Source of the DNA: Chamaelirium japonicum
Taxonomy: Eukaryota > Streptophyta > Magnoliopsida > Liliales > Melanthiaceae
Length of the DNA: 64,000 nucleotides
NCBI GenBank assembly: GCA_947650365.1
Contig: CANTAL010000206.1
Coordinates: 186,001 to 250,000, forward strand
Direction of reading: 5' to 3'
Positions 25,766-35,100 of the stretch are shown in pieces (position 1 is the stretch's first letter; each line of letters opens with the position of its first letter). The notes beneath the pieces were generated by a model. The model did no database searches and was not told where the DNA came from. It worked only from the letters and a program-made list of their open reading frames with translations. The position numbers and the translations under genes were made by a program.

Positions 25766-26289
25766 GGAGGGTGCGGGCCTCTTGGCCTCGGCGACCTCCA
25801 TGTCCATGAGGTGAAGGACATCCTGCTCGCATCGGGTAGCGGCTACCTGATCACCCCGAATTACTACGACCCCGCTCACGGTCGGGAATTTGAGGGCCTG
25901 ATGGTTGGGTGAAGCTACCGCATTCATTTGCCTTAGCCAAGGCCGCCCAAGGATGGCGTTAAATGCGGAACTTCCATCCACTACCGCGAAGCGGACTTGG
26001 CGAGCCTCCGGGCCAGCGATCACAGTGAGGGTTATCTCCCCTGCCACTTTGGCGACCTCGCCGGTGAATCCGCTGAGGGAGCTCGTCGAGGGAGACAGGT
26101 CGGCGAGCTCAACCCCATCCGCAGGTAGGCCGACAGAAAAAGGATGTCCATGGCGCTCCCCGAATCAACCAGAGCTCGCCTCACCTCGATGATAGCCATC
26201 ATCAGGCGTATGACGAGGGGGTCATTGTGGGGCGTAACAACCCCAGTCATGTCATCTTCTGAAAACCAGAGAAAATCGCGGGCTTCCAC
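25766..26289 (-). pseudogene. pol: Pol: aspartic protease domain, frameshifted
   Basis: Retroviral-type pepsin-like protease that would cleave the Gag-Pol polyprotein. The catalytic motif is ALVDSGSAMDILF, with the active Asp at about 26164-26166, followed by the hydrophobic flap region and the conserved AILGRPWLRQMNA in the second half. A one-base loss in a run of C at 26113-26116 (G run on the coding strand) splits the domain between LRMG and the ITLTV segment. The upstream half is fused in frame to Gag, so gag and pol were probably one frame, as usual in this group. Confidence 0.85.
26113..26116 (-). other. Frameshift site in the protease (probably -1)
   Basis: The coding strand reads ATGGGGTTGAG. 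One more G would join the two halves of the protease domain. This is a single-base loss in a homopolymer, or a sequencing error there. Confidence 0.6.
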
Positions 26290-28266
26290 CCTTGGTGCTT
26301 GAAGTAGAGTAGGAGTTAGCGAGACAGAAAATACCTTCTGTGCCCGCTCCATCTCCCTGACTCGTCGACGGGCTTCATTACTGGATCTCGGGCCGCTCAG
26401 CCGCCCGCTAATGGTATGGCAGATCGCCGGTCCTCCCGAGGGAGGCGGAGGCAGGGCGGGCTCAGCGGGCCCCGGGCGATCTCCCTCCCGAGGAGCCCGT
26501 GCCGGTACCACCTCGAACCTCCTTGGGGGCGAAATAAACTGATTCAAGTGGCCCTGGGTGACCAAATCCTCGAGGTGGTTCTTGAGAGCCCGGCATCTGT
26601 TAGTGTGATGCCCAGGGCTTCGATGAAAAGCGCATGGCCGCGAGTTGTCGGTAGAGCCAGGCTCTCCGACCTGCAGGGGTGGCGGGTACTGGAAGAAAGG
26701 TTCATTCCGAATCTGATGGAAGATTTGTCCTGGCGAGTGGGTTAGCACGGTGAAGTCCCGCTCCCCGGGTCCTGGAGGCAGGCGCCAGTTCACCGGCCTT
26801 CCAGCGACAGCCGCGGGGGCTTCAGCGGGCTGTTCAGCAGGAACAGCTGGCGGTCCGGGCAAAGGCACCGCCAGGGGCACCTCCCTTCTCTCCACGGCCT
26901 TGACGACCAGCGGTCGCGGGGCCGGAGGAGGTCGCTGCTCGACTGCCTTTCCCTTCCGGTCTAGCACAGCGTCTTCGAGCTTGATGTGTTGCTGGACCAG
27001 GGCAAATAGTTCAACCATCGTGCGAGGGTCCTTGATCACTAGAGCATCATGAAGCTTGCAACCCTCGGGGAGGGCGCTTCTGAAAGCACTCACCATGGTA
27101 CGATCTTGGCCCGCCGCGTCTTCTAGAGCAAGGTAGGCACTTCAGAATCGCGTTGCGAAGCACCGGAGCATCTCGCGGGCTCCCATGGTTAGAGTAAACA
27201 GAGACTCGATTCTCTTCGGGGGCTGCCTATTGCAGCGATACTGCTCCAGGAATAGCCTAGAGAGAGTTGGAAAGTCGAGGATCATGCCGGGCGGCAACTT
27301 ATGGAACCAATTCAATGCCGAGCCGGTCAAGCTGCTCGGGAATGCTCGGCACAAGACGTGGTCTTGGTCCCAGAAAAACAGGAGCTTTCAGTAAGCCAAG
27401 AGATGGTCAACGGGGTCCTGCGACCCGTCGAATAATACAAACTTCGGGGGGGTCCAGTGGTGCGGAAAACCCCCTTGGTGGACCTCGCTGGTGAAAGGCG
27501 AGCTACCTCCGTGGGCGGCGAGGTCTTCAAGTAAATCTACTGGCGCACTAGATCGCTGCCAGTGCCCGGGGAGAACTCCCAGAGGCGGCTGCGCAGGTCC
27601 TAGGCGGTCTCGTACGCTCCCTTGTGGCGAGGTCGGTCCCACCCCGCGGCGACCCTCGGGGGCAACCGCTCAGCGACCTCCTTGCTGTCCACCCGCGGAT
27701 TCCTTCAACGTGTCAGTTGGTCTGTGGGAGGCCATTGCCTCGCGAGCTTCGGAAGGTATTTCCACCACGGGCTCTTTCCCTCGTCGTCGATGGCACGGGT
27801 TGCGATCCCGCTCTAGAGACCTTGCCTCCGACCCGTCAGAATCGACGCTCCGGCTACGGCGACAAGGAAGGGTCGCGCGCGAGGTCGCCTGGTTGCTAGA
27901 CCGCTGGGTTACCAGCTTCTGCAGCCTTGTGAGCGGGGTTTCCGGCACCCCGCGCGCAGCTGCTCCTCCGACTAGAGGTTCCGGCTGGGAAACCTGCCGT
28001 GCCGGAGCGACCGTGGGCGGTCGCGATGTTGACACCGGTGGCCGCACCGGAGACGCCGTCTTCACCGGCCCAGACCGCCGGCTGGCCGCTGGAGCCTGAC
28101 GCAATCGCGTCAGTTCCTCCATCATGGCCCGCTGGGTGGCCAACATCTCCAACAAGAGTTGGTCGCTGAGCGGGACCTGGGGCTGAGGGGTCTCAACAGG
28201 AGGCTCGCTGCACGCAGATCTCGCACGAGTCCTCGGTCGCCTACGTCCCCTCGTCGCCGGAGCCAT
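26290..28266 (-). pseudogene. gag: Gag, three nonsense mutations
   Basis: Capsid/nucleocapsid precursor. The start is the ATG at 28266, the first after the primer site and about 70 bp from it. The N-terminus is basic and Pro/Ser rich. The central capsid-like part contains DPVDHLLAY, LCRAFPSSLTGSALNWF and FLEQYRCNR, typical of the plant retrotransposon gag domain. A zinc-knuckle-like CAFHRSPGHHTNRC (26593-26634, pattern C-x2-H-x4-H-x4-C) follows. In-frame TGA codons stand at 27670-27672, 27388-27390 and 27142-27144. Each is one transition from CGA and each is followed by good family sequence in the same frame, which marks decay and not a wrong frame. It runs without a stop into the protease. 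Confidence 0.9.
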
Positions 28267-28336
28267 CTTTGGAGTTACGAGAGCGAACGGCGCTCAACCG
28301 CGTGGTCGTGGGTGTTCTCGCAGGAACCAGTCGAAG

Positions 28337-28354
28337 ATCCCACAAACGGCGCCA
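28337..28354 (-). other. Primer binding site, tRNA-Asp type
   Basis: Minus strand TGGCGCCGTTTGTGGGAT lies two bases inside the 5' LTR. The first ten bases are complementary to the 3' end of plant tRNA-Asp (ending in GGCGCCA), and the remainder is a partial match. This sequence is common in plant Tat and related elements. Confidence 0.8.
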
Positions 28355-28553
28355 AATATTCGGGGGATTTTTCGCTGGTCCGTGCGGGCTGCCTGCAAGA
28401 CAAAGAAAAGAGAACGTGAGAACGGCTGGCTCCCTTAGGAGCGCAGACCCTCCGACGCTCAAGTCAGTCACGGTGGCACAACGGCGAGCTGCGGTATACC
28501 AAAGTGGTAGGGAAAAGGAATTCGAACATATACTATGGAGCCTGGGGGTGAGC

Positions 28554-28560
28554 ATTTATA
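28554..28560 (-). promoter_or_regulatory. TATA box of the 5' LTR
   Basis: Minus strand TATAAAT in the same context as in the 3' LTR. It would drive transcription leftward through the primer site and gag-pol. Confidence 0.6.
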
Positions 28561-28885
28561 GCAATCGGCGGCCTACCGTACCCCGATACGTGAAGATTCT
28601 TCCAGGGCTTTCTAGACCCCCCACATTCTGGCTCGCGTGGGTCTGACAGTCCTTGGTACTCGCGCCCTGACATTCTGCCGTCAAGCCTGCTAGGCGGTTT
28701 GAGTAGGGGAGGGCATCTTTCTTGTCACGGCCAGCTGGCTGTTCTGGAATGTTCAAGTCTGGAAGGTCTCGAATTGATTCGAGCGAGCTTCCGTGGACCA
28801 CGTTTGTCCACGTAGCTTCTGAGGGATTTTGACACCTGGCATCCTTTCATACATTGTGGGCGACCTCCGATGGGGAGCTAAGGCG

Positions 28886-28892
28886 AGCTCGC
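28886..28892. other. Microhomology at the LTR inversion breakpoint (AGCTCGC)
   Basis: AGCTCGC belongs both to the end of the truncated 5' LTR and to the start of the inverted arm. It is the end of a perfect 10-bp palindrome at 28883-28892. Its complement GCGAGCT lies at 16593-16599 in the 3' LTR and at 28783-28789 in the 5' LTR. Confidence 0.9.
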
Positions 28893-29318
28893 TCGAATCA
28901 ATTCGAGACCTTCCAGACTTGAACATTCCAGAACAGCCAGCTGGCCGTGACAAGAAAGATGCCCTCCCCCACTCAAACCGCCTGGCAGGCTTGACGACAG
29001 AATGTCAGGGCGCGAGTACCAAGGACTGTCAGACCCACGCGAGCCAGAACGTGGGGGGTCTAGAAAGCCCTGGAAGAATCTCCACGTGTCGGGGTACGGT
29101 AGGCCGCCGATTGCTATAAATGCTCACCCCCAGGCTCCATAGTACAGGTTCAAATTCCTTTTCCCTACCACTTTGGTATACCGCAGCTCGCCGTTGTGCC
29201 ACCGTGACTGACTTGAGCGTCGGAGGGTCTGCGCTCCTAAGGGAGCCAGCCGTTCTCACGTTCTCTTTTCTTTGTCTTGCAGGCAGCCCGCACGGACCAG
29301 CGAAAAATGCCCCGAACA
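28893..29318 (+). repeat. Inverted partial LTR (R-U5 and part of U3)
   Basis: Reverse complement of LTR positions equivalent to 16167-16592 (433 bp including the microhomology), ending precisely at the U5 terminus CCCCGAACA. With 28357-28789 it forms inverted arms of 433 bp separated by a 96-bp spacer. It differs from the distant 3' LTR at only 4 sites but from the adjacent 5' LTR at 11. The satellite resumes directly after its CA terminus, with a target-site duplication. Confidence 0.93.
29115..29121 (+). promoter_or_regulatory. LTR TATA box facing the satellite
   Basis: The inverted LTR piece carries TATAAAT on the plus strand, so its core promoter points rightward out of the element. A start about 30 bp downstream would give RNA reading through U5 into the satellite at 29319. 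Activity is unknown. Confidence 0.5.
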
Positions 29319-29323
29319 TGATC
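29319..29323. repeat. Right target-site duplication (TGATC)
   Basis: Partner of TAATC at 16162-16166, in phase with the satellite on both sides. Because TGATC is part of most satellite units, the support comes from the phase match across the insertion and not from the five bases alone. Confidence 0.8.
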
Positions 29324-30340
29324 CATTCTAATTCATTCCTACGATCTATCCTAATTTATTCGCTCGAATGTAACCTTTCTAATTCATTCGTCCGATCCAT
29401 TCTAATTCATTCGCACGAATGTAGCCTTTCTAATTCAATCGTACGATCCATTCTTATTCATTCATACGATCCATTCTAATTCATTCGTACGATCCATTCT
29501 AATTCATTCTCACAAATGTAACCTTTCTAATTCATTTGTACGATCCATTGTAATTCATTCGCACAAATGTATCTATTCTAATTCATTCGTACAATGCGTT
29601 CTAATCCATTCGTACGATCCATTCTAATCCATTTGTACGATCCATTGTAATTTATTCGCACGAATGTAACCATTCTAATTCATTCATATGATCTATTCTA
29701 ATTCATTTGTACGATCCATTCTAATTCATTCGTATGATCCATTCTAATTCATTCGTACGATCCATTCTAATTCATTCGCATGATCCATTCTAATTCATTC
29801 TAATTCATTCGTACGATCCATTCTAATTCATTCGCTCAAATGTATCCATTCTAATTCGTTCGTACGATCCATTCTAATTCATTCATACGATCCATTCTAA
29901 TTCGTTCGCACGATCCATTCTAATTCATTCGTATGATCTATTCAAATTCATTCGCATGATCCATTCTAATTCATTCGTACGATCCATTCTAATTCATTCG
30001 TACAATCCTTTCAAATTCATTCGTACGACGCAATCTAATTCATTCGCACAAATGTATCTATTCTAATTCATTCGTACAAAGCGTTCATATCCATTCGTAC
30101 GATCCATTCTAATCCATTCGTACAATCCATTCTAATTCATTCGCACGAATGTAACCATTCTAATTCATTCATATGATCCATTCTAATTCATTCGCATGAT
30201 CCATTCTAATTCATTCCTATGATCCATTCTAATTCATTCGTACGATCCATTCTAATTCATTCGCTCAAATGTATCCATTCTAATTTATTCGTACGATCCA
30301 TTCTAATTCGTTCATACGATCCATTCTAATTCGTTCGTAC

Positions 30341-31290
30341 GATCCATTATAATTAGTTCATACGATCCATTCTAATTCATTCGTACGATCCATTCTAATT
30401 CATTCGTACGATCTATTCTAATTCATTCGTCTGATCCATTCTAATTCATTCCTACGATCTATTCTAATTCATTCGCTCGAATGTATCCATTCTAATTCAT
30501 TCGTTCGATCCATTCTAATTCATTCGTACGATCCATTCAAATTCATTCGCATGATCCATTCTAATTCATTCGTACGATCCATTCTAATTCATTCGTATGA
30601 TCCATTCTAATGCATTCGTACGATCCATTCTAATCCATTCGTACGATCCATTCTAATCCATTCGTACGATATATTCTAATTCATTCGCATGATCCATTCT
30701 AATTCATTCGTACGATCCATTCTAATTCATTCGTACAATCCATTCAAATTCATTCGTACGATGCAATCTAATTAATTCGCATGAATATATCCATTATAAT
30801 TCATTCGTACGATCCTTTCGAATTCATTCGCACGATCCATTCTAATTCATTCGCACGATCTATTCTAATTCATTCGTACGATCCATTCTAATTCATTCGT
30901 ATGATCAATTCTAATTCATTCGCACGATCCATTCTAATTCATTCTCACGAATGTAACCTTTTCAATTCATTCGTACGATCCATTCTAATCCATTCGTACG
31001 ATCCATTCTAATCCATTCGTACGATCCATTCTAATTCATTCTCACAAATGTAACCTTTCTAATTCATTTGTACGATCCATTCTAATTCATTCGTACGATC
31101 CATTCTAATCCATTCGTACGATCCATTCTAATCCATTCGTACGATCCATTCTAATTCATTCGCACGAATGTAACCATTCTAATTCATTCGTATGATCCAT
31201 TCTAATTCATTCCTACGATCCATTCTAATTCATTCGCACGAATGTATCCATTCTAATTCATTTGCACGCTCCATTCTAATTCGTTCGTAC
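30341..31290. repeat. 950-bp higher-order repeat, copy 1
   Basis: About 41 satellite units whose variant sequence is repeated in the next 0.9 kb. GATCCATTAT occurs at 30341 and 31291, and ATGCAATCTAATTAATTCGC at 30761 and 31711, both 950 bp apart. Confidence 0.85.
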
Positions 31291-32190
31291 GATCCATTAT
31301 AATTCGTTCATACGATCCATTCTAATTCATTCGTACGATCCATTCTAATTCATTCGTACGATCTATTCTAATTCATTCGTATGATCCATTCTAATTCATT
31401 CCTACGATCTATTCTAATTCATTCGCTCGAATGTATCCATTCTAATTCATTCGTTCGATCCATTCTAATTCATTCGTATGATCCATTCAAATTCATTCGC
31501 ATGATCCATTCTAATTCATTCGTACGATCTATTCTAATTCATTCGTATGATCCATTCTAATGCATTCGTACGATCCATTCTAATCCATTCGTACGATCCA
31601 TTCTAATCTATTCGTACGATATATTCTAATTCATTCGCATGATCCATTCTAATTCATTCGTACGATCCATTCTAATTCATTCGTACAATCCATTCAAATT
31701 CATTCGTACGATGCAATCTAATTAATTCGCATGAATATATCCCTTATAATTCATTCGTACGATCCTTTCGAATTCATTCGCACGATCCATTCTAATTCAT
31801 TCGCACGATCTATTTAATTCATTCGTATGATCCATTCTAATTCATTCGTATGATCAATTCTAATTCATTCTCACGAATGTAACCTTTCTAATTCATTCGT
31901 ACGATCCATTCTAATCCATTCATATGATCCATTCTAATCCATTCGTACGATCCATTCTAATTCATTCTCACAAATGTAACCTTTCTAATTCATTTGTACG
32001 ATCCATTCTAATTCATTCGTACGATCCATTCTAATCCATTCGTACGATCCATTCTAATTCATTCGCACGAATGTAACCATTCTAATTCATTCGTATGATC
32101 CAATCTAATTCATTCCTACGATCCATTCTAATTCATTCGCACGAATGTATCGATTCTAATTCATTTGCACGATCCATTCTAATTCATTCC
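31291..32190. repeat. 950-bp higher-order repeat, copy 2
   Basis: Second copy of the block at 30341, same orientation. It has lost about one or two units, for example near 31860 where one 23-bp unit present in copy 1 is missing. The end is approximate. Confidence 0.8.
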
Positions 32191-35100
32191 TATGATCTAT
32201 TCTATTTCATTCGTACGATCCATTCTAATTCATTCGCTCGAATGTATCCATTCTAATTCATTCATACGATCCATTCTAATTCGTTCATACGATCCATTCT
32301 AATTCATTCGTACGATCCATTCTAATTCATTCGTACGATCCATTCTAATCCATTCGTACGATCCATTGTAATTCATTCGTACAAATGTATCTATTCTAAT
32401 TCATTCATACAATGCGTTCTAATCCATCAGTACGATCCATTCTAATCCATTCGTACGATCCATTCTAATTCATTCGTATGCTCCATTCTAATTCCTTCGT
32501 ACGATCCATTCTAATTCATTTGCATGAATGTATCCATTCTAATTTATTCATACGATCCATTATAACTCATTCCTACGATCTATTCTAATTCATTCTCACA
32601 AATGTAACCTTTCAAATTCATTCGTATGATCCATTCTAATTCATTCGTATGATCCATTCTAATTCATTCGTACGATACATTCGAGCGATCCATTCTAATT
32701 CATTTGCACGATCCATTCTAATTCATTCGTACGATCCATTCTAATTCATTCGTACGATCCATTCTAATTCATTCGCTCGAATGTATCCATTCTAATTCAT
32801 TCGTACGATCCATACTAATTCGTTCGTACGATCGTATGAATGAATTGTGCAAATGAATTAGAATGGATCGTATGAATGAATTAGAATGGTTACATTCATG
32901 CGAAAGAATTAGAATGAATCGTATGAATGGTTTAGAATGGATCGTACGAATGGATTAGAATGGATCGTATGAATGAATTAGAACGGATACATTCGTGCGA
33001 ATGAATTAGAATGGATCGTAGGAATGAATTATAATGGATCGTACGAATGAATTAGAATGGAGCATATGAATGAATTAGAATGGATCGTACGAATGGATTA
33101 GAATGGATCGTACGAATGGATTAGAACGCATTGTACGAATGAATTAGAATAGATACATTTGTACGAATGAATTAGAATGGATCGTACGAATGGATTAGAA
33201 TGGATTGTACGAATGAATTAGAATGGATCGTACGAACAAATTAGAATGGATCGTATGAACGAATTAGAATGGATCATAAGAATGAATTAGAATGGATACA
33301 TTCGAGCGAATGAATTAGAATGGATCGTACGAATGAAATAGAATAGATCATAGGAATGAATTAGAATGGATCGTGCAAATGAATTAGAATGGATACATTC
33401 GTGCGAATGAATTAGAATGGATCGTAGGAATGAATTAGAATGGATCGTACGAATGAATTAGAATGGTTACATTCGTGCGAATGGATTAGAATGGATCGTA
33501 CGAATGGATTAGAATGGATCGTACGAATGAATTAGAATGGATCGTACGAATGGATTAGAATGGATCGTACGAATGGATTAGAATGGATCGTACGAATGAA
33601 TTAGAATGGATCATACAAATGAATTAGAAAGGTTACATTCGTGAGAATGAATTAGAATGGATCGTACGAATGAGTTACAATGGATCATACGAATGAATTA
33701 GAATGAATCGTACAAATGAATTAGAATGGATTGAACGAATGAATTAGAATGGATACATTCGAGCGAATGAATTAGAATAGATCATAGGAATGAATTAGAA
33801 TGGATCATACGAATGAATTAGAATGGATCGTGTGAATGAATTAGAATGGATTGTACGAATGAATTAGTATGGATACATTCGTGTGAATGAATTAGAATGG
33901 ATCGGACGAATGAATTAGAATGGATCATAGGAATGAATTAGAATGGATCGTACGAATGAATTAGAATGGTTACATTCGTACGATCCATTCTAATCATTCG
34001 TACGATCCATTCTAATCCATTCGTACGATCCATTCTAATTCATTCGTACGATCCATTCTAATTCATTCTCACAAATGTAACCTATCTAATTCATTTGTAC
34101 GATCCATTCTAATTCATTCGTACAATCCATTCTAATCCATTCGTACGATCCATTCTAATTCATTTGTACGATCCATTCTAATTCATTCGCACGATCCATT
34201 CTAATTCATTCGTACAAATGTATCCATTCTAATTCATTCGTGACATCCATTCTAATTCATTCGTACGATCCATTCTAATTCATTCGCACAAATGTATCCA
34301 TTCTAATTCATTCGTACGATCCATTCTAATTCATTCGCACGATCCATTCTAATTCATTCGTACGATCCATTCTAATACATTCATACGATCCATTCTAACT
34401 CATTCTCACAAATGTATCCATTCTAATTCATTCGTACGATCCATTCTAATTCATTCTCACGAATGTAACCTTTCTAATTCATTTGTACGATCCATTCTAA
34501 TTCATTCGTAAGATCCATTCTAATTCATTCGTATGATCCATTCTAATTCATTCCTACAAATGTAACCTTTCTTATTCATTTGTACGATCCATTCTAATTG
34601 ATTCGTACGATCCATTCTAATCCATTCGTATGATCCATTCTAATTTATTCGCACGAATGTAACCATTCTAATTCATTCGTACGATCCATTCTAATTCATT
34701 CCTACGATTCATTCTAATTCATTTGCACGAATGTATCCATTCTAATTCATTTGCACGATCCATTCTAATTCATTCGTATGATCCATTCTAATTCATTCGT
34801 ACGATCCATTCTAATTCATTTGCATGAATGTATCCATTCCAATGCATTCGTACGATCTATTCCAATTCATTCGTATGATCCATTCTAATTCATTCATGCA
34901 ATCCATTCTAATTCATTAATACGATCCATTCTAACTCATTCATATGATCCATTCTAATTCATTCGAGTGAATGTATCCATTCTAATTCATTCGTACGATC
35001 CACTCTAATTCATTCGTATGAATTAGAATCGATCGTAGGAATGAATTAGAATGGATCATACGAATGAATTAGAATGGATCGTGCAAATGAATTAGAATGG

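Larger units (their letters stand above)
28357..28892 (-). repeat. 5' LTR, truncated in U3
   Basis: Matches the 3' LTR positions 16167-16702 with 12 substitutions, 11 of them transitions. Its U5 terminus reads GAATA where the other copies read GAACA. About 546 bp of outer U3 are missing: similarity stops at 28892, inside the palindrome GCGAGCTCGC, where an inverted LTR piece begins. It keeps the TATA box, so a core promoter for gag-pol remains but the U3 repeats are lost. Confidence 0.92.
16167..29318 (-). mobile_element. Ty3/Gypsy LTR retrotransposon, Tat-like lineage, degenerate, rearranged right end
   Basis: Element of 13152 bp whose gag-pol reads on the minus strand, so its 5' end is on the right. 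Order in its own sense: inverted LTR piece, truncated 5' LTR, primer binding site, gag, protease, reverse transcriptase, RNase H, second RNase H, integrase, 78-bp repeats, an antisense gene, 145-bp repeats, polypurine tract, complete 3' LTR. Lack of a chromodomain, the second RNase H and the extra gene after pol point to the Tat group of plant elements (family knowledge). LTR copies differ by 12 substitutions in about 536 comparable bases. Seven nonsense mutations and two frameshifts break gag-pol and three nonsense mutations break the antisense gene, so it should be unable to move by itself. It is the only transposon seen in the window. Confidence 0.95.

Noticed and set aside
28893..29318. 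A second, oppositely oriented retroelement fused to the first
   Set aside because: Possible, but it would need an independent insertion in the same satellite phase plus a deletion ending in both LTRs. The in-phase target-site duplication makes one integration simpler. Kept as the main alternative.
29120..29479. 119-codon open frame running from the inverted LTR into the satellite
   Set aside because: It crosses the insertion boundary and its first half is LTR sequence also open at 16153-16365 and 28241-28555. It is a chance fusion.
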